A DNA stretch of 9,656 bases, taken from contig PUMX01000025.1 in assembly GCA_003552485.1 (NCBI GenBank), positions 1 through 9,656 of the forward strand, read 5' to 3'. The translations under genes and the position numbers were made by a program. This document shows positions 1 to 7,063 of this stretch, in pieces. Every line of letters begins with the position of its first letter. Within the stretch, counting starts at the first letter, position 1. Source of the stretch: Candidatus Hydrogenedentota bacterium (GTDB taxonomy: Bacteria > Hydrogenedentota > Hydrogenedentia > Hydrogenedentales > SLHB01). Under the pieces are notes generated by a model. The model worked only from the letters and a program-made list of their open reading frames with translations, was not told where the DNA came from and made no database searches.

Positions 1-208
1 CATCAAGGAAGCTCTGGAATCCACCAACGGTTCTCTGCGTTTGTGCGCGCTCAACAAGGATATCCGCCGCGTTTTCGAGATCACGAATCTCGACAAGATC
101 TTCACCATCTATGATGATCCCGGCACGGCGCCCCAACGGTACGAACGTTCGTTGCAGATTGAAGCAGAAGACCAAGCCTGGTTGAAGGGCAGCGGGGATT
201 TGGGCTAA
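1..208 (+). CDS. STAS-domain anti-sigma factor antagonist, C-terminal end (partial)
   Basis: The reading frame is open from base 2 to a TAA at 206-208 and gives the last 68 residues of a protein whose start lies outside the window. The segment 'LRLCALNKDIRRVFEITNLD' followed by 'KIFTIYDD' is the typical C-terminal half of STAS domains of the SpoIIAA/RsbV anti-anti-sigma type: the helix after the phosphorylated serine, then the last strand and helix. In that family the protein is phosphorylated by an anti-sigma kinase and, when dephosphorylated, binds the kinase and frees a sigma factor or response partner in the cytoplasm. The phosphorylatable serine is outside the window, so the regulatory state cannot be judged. 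About 20 polar residues follow the domain as a short tail (ending LKGSGDLG). Family call is fairly sure; the pathway it serves is unknown. Confidence 0.8.
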   Translation, partial: IKEALESTNGSLRLCALNKDIRRVFEITNLDKIFTIYDDPGTAPQRYERSLQIEAEDQAWLKGSGDLG

Positions 209-437
209 CTGTCCCTTCGCAAAACCGAGAAACAAGAGCGGGAGTCGGACGATGCCGGGCGCACAGGGCCGAATGTCCATCTGTGACAATAGAACAACTG
301 TTGAGAACACGCCGTCTCGACAGGGCTAGCCCGAATAGGGACCTCTCGTCAATAACACTCGCCTAGTAGACGTCTCTTGCCATCGCGATAATTTGCCTTG
401 CAGCGGCCATAATCGGACTGATGCCGCTCGTGCGCAT

Positions 438-463
438 GTTGACCGCCGCTCAAGTTGACCGCC
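438..463 (+). repeat. Direct repeat GTTGACCGCC, two copies 16 bases apart
   Basis: The 10-mer GTTGACCGCC occurs at 438-447 and again at 454-463, with GC-rich spacer between. The second copy contains the -35 box of the promoter called at 455-483; the first copy would sit just upstream of it. Same-orientation repeats placed at and above a -35 box are a common layout for response regulator or activator sites. No regulator can be named from the sequence. Confidence 0.45.
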
Positions 464-483
464 ACCGGAAGCGCACGTATGAT
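455..483 (+). promoter_or_regulatory. Sigma70-type promoter for the TolC-like gene
   Basis: TTGACC at 455-460 (5 of 6 matches to TTGACA) is followed by a 17-base spacer and TATGAT at 478-483 (5 of 6 matches to TATAAT). Transcription would start near base 490, leaving a leader of about 113 bases before the ATG at 603. Position, orientation and spacing all fit the downstream gene. This is a sequence match only. Confidence 0.55.
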
Positions 484-543
484 GACGGCCGAATTCAGCG
501 AATAGGACGTGCGGCTGCATAAGCGCTTACGGTTATTCTACTA

Positions 544-559
544 GCGCCTGGGAAGGCGC
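544..559 (+). promoter_or_regulatory. GC-rich hairpin in the 5' leader of the TolC-like gene
   Basis: GCGCCT (544-549) and AGGCGC (554-559) are perfect reverse complements around a GGGA tetraloop. The hairpin lies between the predicted transcription start near 490 and the ribosome binding site at 592-597. It has no following T-run, so it is not a usual terminator. It could stabilise the leader or affect translation. Confidence 0.35.
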
Positions 560-602
560 CGGCCGCTAACAGAATAATCGATTTGAGACTTGGGGAGAAT
601 TC

Positions 603-2114
603 ATGAATCAAGGCGCTAGTATGGCGTGCATGGCGGTCCTCGCGGCGGTGTGTTTGGCCAGCCCTGCTGTCTCCGAAACAGCCGAAGACAGCCGCTTGCG
701 CCAGGAAACGGTCATGGGCGAGACCGCCGTGCAAGAGCTTATCGAGGCCATTGACGGCGCGCTTGCTGAGTGGGACGCTATCGAATTTGAGCCGGACCCC
801 GATGCGGAGCCGTTCCGGCTCGACATGCCTGCGGCCGTGAATCTCGCGCTCGAACGCAACCCCCTTGTCCAACAGGCGGACGCCGAGCTGGACGCGGCTG
901 AGGCGCGCAGCGGTGTGGCGCGCTCCGCCATGCTGCCCGAAGTATCGGTGGGCTCAGCCTACACCTATCTTGATTATGACGCCCCTGAACTCATCGGCGG
1001 CCGGTTCCCGGCGCTCGGTGTGCTCAATCGCCTGTTTCAAGCAGACCGCCTTATGCCGGACAAGGACACCCGAACCGACCAGGCTCAGTTGCGCCAGGTC
1101 TTGTACGCGGGCGGCTCCATCCGCGCCGGGCTCGACGCCGCCCGTTCCCTGGCGGACGCCCAGGCGCTCGAACGTGAGGCGTCCATCCAGCAACTGGTCT
1201 ACAATGTGCAGGAAGCCTACTATGACGCGCTGTTAACCGACGCGCTGCTCCGCGTGGCCCGGGAAAGCGTGCGCACCTTTGAACGCAACCTGCGTGACGC
1301 CCGCGAAATGTTCGATGCGGGCATGGTAAGCCGGTTCGAGGTGTTGCGGGCGGAAACGGAACTCAGCGCGCGCAAGACGGACGCCACCGCCGCCGAAAAT
1401 GGACGCCGCTTGGCCATGGCCAACTTGCGCCGATTGCTGAATCTACCCCATGACACGCCGCTCGTGCTTGACGGTCATTTCGACGGAGAACCCATTCGAG
1501 ATTCGATCAATGAGGCTCTTGCAGAGGCCTTGGCTACACGCCCCGAGCTGAAGGCGTTGCGCAAAGGCATCGAAGCGGCCGAAGCCGGCGAACGCGCGGC
1601 GCGGGGTGAGTTTCTGCCTCGGGTGGCGGCCGCTGTCGAGTACACCAACATTGAAGGCGCCGCCGCTTTGACGCCCGATGGCTGGAGTTTTAACGTGGGC
1701 GCGGAATGGACTCTGTTTGGGGGCGGCCGGCGCTGGTATCAATTGCGCGAGGCGCGGGCTGATACGCGTGCGGCGCGCCATCAGCTCGACGAACTCGAAC
1801 GTCTCATCGAACTGGACGTGAACAACGCCTACATTCAGACCCGCGAAGCCATGGCCAAGGTCCGAAGCGAACGCGACACCGTCGAGTTGGCGCGAGAAGG
1901 ATTGCGCATGGCCGAATTGCGTTTTCAGGAAGGCGCGGGCACGCAATCGGAAGTGCTGGAAGCCGAGTTGGCCCTCACCAGCGCAGAAACTCAGCTCGCC
2001 GAGGCCCTGCGTGATTTCGCTGTGGCGTCCGCCGCGATGGACCGAGCGCTCGGCCGTTCATGGACGGATGGGGACGCCGAACCAGCCGCTACAGCGCCTC
2101 AGGGAGATGACTGA
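603..2114 (+). CDS. TolC-family outer membrane efflux protein
   Basis: This 503-residue protein belongs to the TolC/OEP family, which forms trimeric outer membrane channels with a long periplasmic alpha-helical barrel and exports drugs, metals, siderophores or proteins together with an inner membrane pump and a periplasmic adaptor. Residues 1-24 form a hydrophobic signal peptide with likely cleavage after AVS. Two OEP repeats follow, about 72-285 and 302-485. The first opens with 'MPAAVNLALERNP' and has the strand motif 'LRQVLYAGGSIRAG' near 163-176; the second has 'LFGGGRRWYQLREA' near 371-384 and an 'NNAYIQTREA' helix near 407-416. Long Ala/Glu/Arg helices match the barrel. A GGGGAG ribosome binding site at 592-597 and an in-frame stop at 567-569 fix the ATG at 603. 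The n-region of the signal peptide has no Lys or Arg before residue 31, which is unusual. No adaptor or pump gene adjoins it, so its partner is unknown. Confidence 0.9.
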   Translation: MNQGASMACMAVLAAVCLASPAVSETAEDSRLRQETVMGETAVQELIEAIDGALAEWDAIEFEPDPDAEPFRLDMPAAVNLALERNPLVQQADAELDAAEARSGVARSAMLPEVSVGSAYTYLDYDAPELIGGRFPALGVLNRLFQADRLMPDKDTRTDQAQLRQVLYAGGSIRAGLDAARSLADAQALEREASIQQLVYNVQEAYYDALLTDALLRVARESVRTFERNLRDAREMFDAGMVSRFEVLRAETELSARKTDATAAENGRRLAMANLRRLLNLPHDTPLVLDGHFDGEPIRDSINEALAEALATRPELKALRKGIEAAEAGERAARGEFLPRVAAAVEYTNIEGAAALTPDGWSFNVGAEWTLFGGGRRWYQLREARADTRAARHQLDELERLIELDVNNAYIQTREAMAKVRSERDTVELAREGLRMAELRFQEGAGTQSEVLEAELALTSAETQLAEALRDFAVASAAMDRALGRSWTDGDAEPAATAPQGDD

Positions 2115-2220
2115 TAGTTCTCCCGGCAACGCCGCGCATGGCGCCGCCCTTCCGTACAAATCCGTTAGGCGCTTACCAGAAGTGTCACGTGTCCTGAGAT
2201 AGAAAGGAAGACCGTGTCTC

Positions 2221-4035
2221 ATGGGGTGGGAAGCTGCTTTCACGTTGCTTCTGGTGGTCGCCGTGTTTGTTGTGTTAGTGCGGGACATGGCGCCGCCCGA
2301 CGTGACGCTGATGGGCGCAACACTGACCCTGGCGCTTGTGGGCATTATCACGCCCGAGCAGGCGTTCAGTGGTTTCGTGAATCCCGGGTTGTTGACGGTG
2401 GCCGGGTTGTTTCTTGTGGCGGCGGCCATGCGCGAAACGGGCGCGTTGGACTTCTTCGGGGCGTGGTTTCTTGGCCGCGCGAAAACCGAACGCGGCGTTT
2501 TGGCGCGCATGGCGGGTTCGGTCACGGTGTTGTCCGCCTTTCTTAACAACACGCCTATTGTGGCGATGATGATTCCAGTGCTCGACAGTTGGCGCCGCAA
2601 GCATCAGATCTCGCCCTCGCGGTTGCTGCTTCCCCTGTCCTACATGGCCATCCTTGGCGGCACCTGCACGCTGATCGGCACAAGCACGAATCTGCTGGTC
2701 AGCGGCATGATGGCCGAGCGCGCGGCGGAACTGCCGGCGCTGCGGGAGCATCTGGCCCCGATCGGCATGTTCGAGATAACGTGGTTGGGATTGCCTTACG
2801 CTATCGTCGGCTGCGTGTACTTGATGTTCGTCGCGCCTAGGTTCATTCCGGACCGCAAAGACCTTATCGAACGTTTTGGCGAGAACGTCCGCGAGTATCT
2901 TGTGGAGATGGAAGTCAGACCCGGATGCCGCCTGGTGGGTCAAGGCGTCGAGGAAGCGGGCCTGCGGCGCTTGCCGGGCCTGTTTCTAATCGAGATCATC
3001 CGCAACGACCACACGATTTCGCCAGTAGGGCCGCAGGAGGTCATCCGCGCCGGTGATGTGCTCACGTTCACCGGCGCGGTCAGCAATATCGTCGAACTCG
3101 AACGCATCCCCGGTTTTGTGCCTGTTGCTGATGACAACTACGAGACCCGCGCGCCCGCGCAACGGGGCCGTATGCTGTGTGAAGCGGTCGTCTCGCCTAC
3201 CTCGCCGCTGCTGGGCAGAAGCATTCGCGACGCCGATTTCCGCGCGCTGTACAACGCCGCCGTCGTCGCCGTGCACCGGGGCGGAGAGCGTCTGCAGGGC
3301 CGCATTGGCGACATTGTGTTGCAGAATGGGGACACGCTGCTGCTTCAAACCGGCGCCCACTTCGCCCGCGCCCATCGCAACAACGCCGACTTCGTGCTTG
3401 TCAGCGGCGTCGAGCAGTCGCGGCCGGTGCGGCATGACAAGGCTATCGCGGCCAGCGTGTTGCTGGGGGCGATGGTAATCCTTCTTGCGACGGGCATTGT
3501 CGAGACGCATCTCGCAGCCTTCATGATCGGCGGCCTGATGATCCTCACGCGCTGCATCAGCCCCGCCGTGGCCCGGCAAAGCATCGACTGGCAGACGCTC
3601 ATCACCATTGGGGCCGCGTTCGGGTTGGGGCGGGCGCTCGAGGAATCCGGGGCGGCGCACCTCGTGGCCGGCGGTATTGTGAACTCGGCCGGCGTGCTCG
3701 GGCCCGTGGCGGTGTTGGCTCTGATCTACATCCTAACCAGCGCGTTCACGGAATCCGTCACCAACAACGCCGCCGCGGCCATCATGCTCCCCTTCGTGGT
3801 GGCGCTGGCCATGCAACCGGGCTTCGATGTGAGCCCGCGGCCGTTCGCCATCGCCATCGCGTTTGCCGCATCCGCCAGCTTCGTTACGCCTATCGGTTAC
3901 CAGACAAATCTGATGGTGTATGGGCCCGGCGGATACCGTTTCACTGATTTCATCCGGGTCGGGCTGCCGCTTAACCTTATATTGCTGGTGCTAGCCACGC
4001 TGCTGATTCCCGTGCTGTGGCCCTTTCACCCGTGA
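2221..4035 (+). CDS. SLC13/DASS-family permease with two RCK_C (TrkA-C) domains
   Basis: The 604-residue product is a polytopic inner membrane protein of the SLC13-type (divalent anion:Na+ symporter, ion transporter superfamily) permeases. The two inverted halves each carry the substrate/sodium motifs. In the first half these are 'FLNNTP' near 107-112 and 'IGTSTN' near 152-157. In the second half they are 'ESVTNN' near 511-516 and 'TPIGYQTN' near 556-563. Between the halves, at about 225-300 and 317-395, lie two cytoplasmic RCK_C domains (for example 'GQGVEEAGLRRLPGLFLIEI' and 'LLGRSIRDADFRALYNAAVV'). This arrangement is common in bacterial permeases often annotated as sulfate, dicarboxylate or citrate carriers; the real substrate cannot be read from sequence, and the RCK domains suggest gating by a small ligand. 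An AGGA at 2205-2208 lies 12 bases before the ATG, rather far, but an in-frame stop at 2200-2202 leaves no upstream option. It may be cotranscribed with the TolC-like gene across a 106-base gap. Confidence 0.9.
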   Translation: MGWEAAFTLLLVVAVFVVLVRDMAPPDVTLMGATLTLALVGIITPEQAFSGFVNPGLLTVAGLFLVAAAMRETGALDFFGAWFLGRAKTERGVLARMAGSVTVLSAFLNNTPIVAMMIPVLDSWRRKHQISPSRLLLPLSYMAILGGTCTLIGTSTNLLVSGMMAERAAELPALREHLAPIGMFEITWLGLPYAIVGCVYLMFVAPRFIPDRKDLIERFGENVREYLVEMEVRPGCRLVGQGVEEAGLRRLPGLFLIEIIRNDHTISPVGPQEVIRAGDVLTFTGAVSNIVELERIPGFVPVADDNYETRAPAQRGRMLCEAVVSPTSPLLGRSIRDADFRALYNAAVVAVHRGGERLQGRIGDIVLQNGDTLLLQTGAHFARAHRNNADFVLVSGVEQSRPVRHDKAIAASVLLGAMVILLATGIVETHLAAFMIGGLMILTRCISPAVARQSIDWQTLITIGAAFGLGRALEESGAAHLVAGGIVNSAGVLGPVAVLALIYILTSAFTESVTNNAAAAIMLPFVVALAMQPGFDVSPRPFAIAIAFAASASFVTPIGYQTNLMVYGPGGYRFTDFIRVGLPLNLILLVLATLLIPVLWPFHP

Positions 4036-4096
4036 GCACGCCCGGGCTGGCGGCGCGGCGGTCATCCAGATGGTTGCGGCCATACCGCTTTCGGCG

Positions 4097-5047
4097 TCAG
4101 TAGGTGCGCACGAGGACTTCGGCCGCCTTGCCGCGTCGCGCGGCGTTGCTGTTGACCGCGCGCGCGGCGTAGACCGTTTCAATGGTTCCGCATACGCGGT
4201 AGATGGCTTCAATGAGCGGCGTCTTCGAGTTGGAAACCAACACGCGCACGCCCTTGTCTTTGAGCGCCGCCACGGTCTCGGCCAGTGCGCGTTGGGCATC
4301 TTCGCCAAAGCCGCCCTTGGTGTATGCCGTGAAGGACGCCGTCTTCGACACGGGATTGTAAGGGGGATCGCAGTAGACGAAATCGCCGGGTTGGGCGCGT
4401 TCGAGCACAGCGGTGAACGGTTCACACTGAAGCTCGGCGGCGCGCAACGCTTTAGCCACAGCGCGCAGGTTGTCCGGCGAACAGATGGTGGGGTTCGTGT
4501 AGCGGCCCATGGGCACGTTGAACCGGCCCCGGCTGTTTTCACGATACAGCCCGTTGTAGCAGGTGCGGTTCAGATAGATGATGCGCGCACTGTGCGCGGC
4601 GAGATCCTCCGGCTGCTCGGCGCGCACCGCGTAGTAATAATCTTTGTCGTGCCGGGCGGCGTGGTATTCAAGGCGTTCTATAACGGCCTCGGCGTCTTGT
4701 TGTAGGCCCTGATATGTCTTGATAAGGTTGATGTTGCTGTCCGATAGCACGGGAGGCGAATCCCCCAGCCAACCGCACCGGTGCAACTCGAAGAACAACG
4801 CGCCGCCGCCCACAAACGGCTCGTGGTACCGGGAAAACGGGCGGGCCGCCTCGACGCGGGGAATCAGCTCAGGCAGCAAATTGCCCTTGCCGCCCGCCCA
4901 TTTGAGGAATGGGCGCGGCGTCTTGTTTAAGCGGGAACGCGTTTCAGGGACAACTGGCGTAATCCGGTTGACGCCATGGCCTTCCTCGGTAGTGGTGCTA
5001 GACGGGTTCGGGGCCGGGGTCCCAGATCTCCTGTTTGCGTTTTTCAA
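4097..5047 (-). CDS. dam: Dam-type DNA adenine N6-methyltransferase (D12 class)
   Basis: This protein of about 316 residues transfers a methyl group from S-adenosylmethionine to the N6 of adenine in DNA; Dam homologues recognise GATC. Visible motifs, numbered from the TTG at 5047, are AdoMet-binding 'PFLKWAGGKG' (46-55) and 'EPFVGGG' (76-82), 'SDSN' (102-105), the Dam-like 'NRTCYNGLYR' followed by 'GRFNVPMGRY' (about 160-183), catalytic 'DPPY' (227-230), and 'RAVNSN' (296-301). No restriction enzyme gene adjoins it, so it looks like a solitary methyltransferase. The frame has no ATG before the core. TTG at 5047 has AAGGAA at 5054-5059 six bases upstream, so I prefer it to the TTG at 5068, which has no ribosome binding site. 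Either start lies inside the end of the upstream carbamoyltransferase-like gene (overlap 50 or 71 bases), which implies one operon and translational coupling. The roughly 45 residues before the core are polar and look like a disordered tail. GATC specificity is inferred from family likeness. Confidence 0.88.
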   Translation of the reverse strand: MKNANRRSGTPAPNPSSTTTEEGHGVNRITPVVPETRSRLNKTPRPFLKWAGGKGNLLPELIPRVEAARPFSRYHEPFVGGGALFFELHRCGWLGDSPPVLSDSNINLIKTYQGLQQDAEAVIERLEYHAARHDKDYYYAVRAEQPEDLAAHSARIIYLNRTCYNGLYRENSRGRFNVPMGRYTNPTICSPDNLRAVAKALRAAELQCEPFTAVLERAQPGDFVYCDPPYNPVSKTASFTAYTKGGFGEDAQRALAETVAALKDKGVRVLVSNSKTPLIEAIYRVCGTIETVYAARAVNSNAARRGKAAEVLVRTY

Positions 5048-6761
5048 GAAGCATTCCTTCCATGACAAGCAGAGGCAGATCGTACTTCATGAACAACCGG
5101 TAGGCCTGCTCGGGCGTGCAAACAGGCGGGCCGCCGGCGTCGGCCAAGGGCGCCAGGAACAGCACCGCCGGTCCGCCATTGGCGGCCGAGTGCGTGGCCA
5201 GTTCATGCAAGCGCGGTTGCCGGGCCTTGTTAATGGGATACACGAGCACGGCCCGGTCTTTCCGGAGCACGGCCGGATAGCTCAAGGCCACATGCTGCGT
5301 CTTTGCGTGACGGCCTTTGGACCGCTTACCTGTGGGTTGGGAATTTGCCCGCCATCCCCCCAGCATGGCGGAACCGTCGCCGGCGCACCGGGCTTGGAAG
5401 TAACGGCTGAAACGCTCTTCCGGCACGGCGGCGTGTAATGGGCGTTCGCCATATGGGCCATAGGCGATATCGCGCGCCACGGCCGCGGCCCGTTCGTCGC
5501 GCGCGTCTCCAAGGATGCAACGGCTCCCATCCGGCTGCTCGACGGCCATTGCGCCTTCGAACCAACCCATCATTCGCCCTTCGGCAAGAGCCTCGGCCAA
5601 CAACGATGTGCCGCGTTTGCCGGACAACGGCGTGTGCGGGATACGTTCCTCCGCAAGAAACGATTGAATCGCGGCCTCCCCGAACCACGGTCCCGCGCTT
5701 TGGGGAATACCGGCGGGCGCAACGGCCGAGCCCGCACCGTCCAGCCTCATCCGTCTTGCGCGATGCGCGGCGCCCCACGCGGCGGCGAGTCCGTCAGCGG
5801 CGGGGAGGCTGACTACGTGTTGGAACGCTCCGTGTTCCCGTATCGCCGCAGACGCAGCCAAACGGTATCGGCCGCCACCCGCCACGACAATGGTTTTCGC
5901 TTGCGACGCCCGCGCAAGCTGGGCGGCCGCATTCACAATGTGGTCGTTGCACCACTCGACAACGGAGCGCGCCAGATGACAACCGGCGGGGGTAGGACCG
6001 TGGCTGTCGGCAGCGGGACCGGATGACGCATTTTTCAGCAGCCGAATGAACGGATCCCGGGGTCCGGGATTCGCAAGCGCCTCCGGGTCATCGACAAGGG
6101 CCCTCGCATACTTCTCGATCCGCTCTACAAACCGCGCCTTGCCGCGCGAGGCGTAGTCCAAGACGGCGGCGGCAGGATCGAGGCCGGGCGTAGCGAGAAG
6201 CTCGGCCGCGGCGGCAATCATCGGGAACAGCGGCAGAGATTCTGCGCCGCTTTGCACGGAAACAAACCGGCCGTCCCGGAACTGGCCGCACATCGGTCCT
6301 GCGCGCCAGCCGGGCTCGCCGATAAACATGAGCGCCGTTTCGCCGGGCGTGTTGACGCATAGCAGGGCGGCTTCAGCCCAGGCGTCCGCCGCGGCCACCT
6401 CCTCGACGCCGTTGCGGTAATCCAAGGACTCCCGCAGCGCCGCAGCCAAGCGGCGCCGAACACGGCGATCGGCCAGTGGCTGCACGGCAGGTCTGGCCGT
6501 CAACTTGCGCGGCGTGTTCTGGGATGCGTTGTGCGCGTCGGGAACGCCCGCGAATATCACGGCGTCGAGGTCCGCTGCGCTGGCGCCAGCCGTTTCGAGA
6601 CAATACTGCGCGGCAAGGAGCGGGGGGTCCGCCATCTCGACCGCGCGCCGGGCAAACCACGCCTCCAAAGCGGCGGCGGCTATTGTGTTATCCCTAAGCA
6701 AAACGGCGCCCGCGCCTTTGCGCCAAGGCGCCAACCCCAGCACTAACCCGTTATGTTGCAT
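4998..6761 (-). CDS. Carbamoyltransferase-family (NodU/CmcH) protein, probably catalytically dead
   Basis: This 587-residue protein keeps the length and overall plan of NodU/CmcH/TobZ carbamoyltransferases: an N-terminal Kae1/ASKHA-like half and a C-terminal YrdC-related half that use carbamoyl phosphate and ATP. Fold landmarks remain: 'LVLGLAP...GAVLLRDNTI' at the N terminus, 'IVVAGGGRYRLAASAAIREH' (291-310), 'DGLAAAWGAAH' (323-333), 'RCILGDARD' (414-422) and 'PVCTPEQAYRLF' near the C terminus. The catalytic signatures are not kept. The N-terminal HD-[SA]-[SA] is PWRKGAG (12-18); the metal-binding HHxxHA segment is AADAWAEAA (124-132); EGKVMGLA is replaced by AAAVLDYA; FGPRALGNRSIL becomes 'AVEQPDGSRCIL'; the NTSFN near the C terminus is LAPLA. 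The frame is intact, so this looks like a maintained pseudoenzyme. ATG 6761 matches the family start but has no clear ribosome binding site; GTG at 6848 would add 29 residues. It is the first gene of an operon with the Dam-type gene. Confidence 0.75.
   Translation of the reverse strand: MQHNGLVLGLAPWRKGAGAVLLRDNTIAAAALEAWFARRAVEMADPPLLAAQYCLETAGASAADLDAVIFAGVPDAHNASQNTPRKLTARPAVQPLADRRVRRRLAAALRESLDYRNGVEEVAAADAWAEAALLCVNTPGETALMFIGEPGWRAGPMCGQFRDGRFVSVQSGAESLPLFPMIAAAAELLATPGLDPAAAVLDYASRGKARFVERIEKYARALVDDPEALANPGPRDPFIRLLKNASSGPAADSHGPTPAGCHLARSVVEWCNDHIVNAAAQLARASQAKTIVVAGGGRYRLAASAAIREHGAFQHVVSLPAADGLAAAWGAAHRARRMRLDGAGSAVAPAGIPQSAGPWFGEAAIQSFLAEERIPHTPLSGKRGTSLLAEALAEGRMMGWFEGAMAVEQPDGSRCILGDARDERAAAVARDIAYGPYGERPLHAAVPEERFSRYFQARCAGDGSAMLGGWRANSQPTGKRSKGRHAKTQHVALSYPAVLRKDRAVLVYPINKARQPRLHELATHSAANGGPAVLFLAPLADAGGPPVCTPEQAYRLFMKYDLPLLVMEGMLLEKRKQEIWDPGPEPV
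5045..5059 (-). promoter_or_regulatory. Ribosome binding site and TTG start deciding the Dam start
   Basis: On the - strand AAGGAA (5059 to 5054) precedes TTG (5047 to 5045) by six bases, an ideal Shine-Dalgarno spacing. The site lies within the coding sequence of the upstream carbamoyltransferase-like gene, so ribosomes finishing that gene (stop at 4998-5000) pass over it. The alternative TTG at 5068 is preceded by pyrimidine-rich sequence. Confidence 0.5.
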
Positions 6762-6911
6762 AGAGCCACGGAATTGCGTTCCTTTTGTCAATTGGTTGCT
6801 AATGAACTGGTGCGCGACGCGAGCACCCTGGCCATGCGGCGCCGCCACCCTTGGGAATCGCGGCGCCAGGGAATAGGCCGGGCTCTCTTAGAAACGCCGG
6901 GTCAAGGCTCG

Positions 6912-6920
6912 ATTGTAACA
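6912..6920 (-). promoter_or_regulatory. Extended -10 promoter candidate for the carbamoyltransferase-like/Dam operon
   Basis: On the - strand TGT precedes TACAAT, matching the extended -10 pattern TGnTATAAT with one change in the hexamer. No good -35 box stands 17 bases upstream, which extended -10 promoters can do without. Transcription would start near 6905, leaving a leader of about 145 bases before ATG 6761, or 57 before GTG 6848. Confidence 0.35.
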
Positions 6921-6991
6921 TGGAAACCGGCGAGGCGCCGCCCCAATTCAGAGGGAACCGAATAGGAATCGCTTGGGTTTAACAGTTGTGA

Positions 6992-7013
6992 GAGAATTTA
7001 TGGCGGAATTCTC
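6992..7013 (+). repeat. Inverted repeat upstream of the coiled-coil gene
   Basis: GAGAATT (6992-6998) and AATTCTC (7007-7013) are perfect reverse complements around an 8-base spacer. The repeat lies 50 bases before the ATG at 7064, in an AT-richer patch of an otherwise GC-rich gap. It could be an operator or a leader hairpin. No convincing -35/-10 pair was found here. Confidence 0.35.
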
Positions 7014-7063
7014 GTAGACGCGCCCCGGATGAAACGGACAAGCAGCCCGCGAGGTGAAACGAG

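Larger units (their letters stand above)
209..602. other. Non-coding stretch upstream of the TolC-like gene
   Basis: No convincing gene was found in these 394 bases on either strand. The stretch holds a perfect palindrome GGGCTAGCCC at 323-332, a direct repeat at 438-463, a sigma70-like promoter at 455-483 and a leader hairpin at 544-559. I see no clear terminator with a T-run after the STAS gene. A 64-codon open frame on the - strand (326-520) has no protein-like features and is not called. Confidence 0.6.

Noticed and set aside
326..520. 64-codon open frame on the - strand in the gap before the TolC-like gene
   Set aside because: It overlaps the promoter and direct repeat, has low-complexity Arg/Gly/Ser composition, and no ribosome binding site or family features.
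2102..2124. Inverted repeat GGGAGA/TCTCCC across the TolC-like stop codon
   Set aside because: Only six pairs around an 11-base loop and no T-run, so a terminator cannot be supported.
4036..4096. Possible terminator between the convergent permease and Dam-type genes
   Set aside because: There is a GCCCGGGC palindrome but no longer stem and no T-run on either strand.
4070..4705. 211-codon + strand open frame opposite the Dam-type gene
   Set aside because: It is the antisense shadow of a gene with clear methyltransferase motifs; it has no motif of its own.
6786..6791. TTGACA on the - strand just before the carbamoyltransferase-like start
   Set aside because: A perfect -35 hexamer, but no -10 box at 16 to 18 bases; a transcript from it would begin at or inside the start codon.
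6727..6939. Several GGCGCC palindromes (6727, 6838, 6862, 6934)
   Set aside because: Short self-complementary GC words are expected often in this base composition; spacing is irregular.
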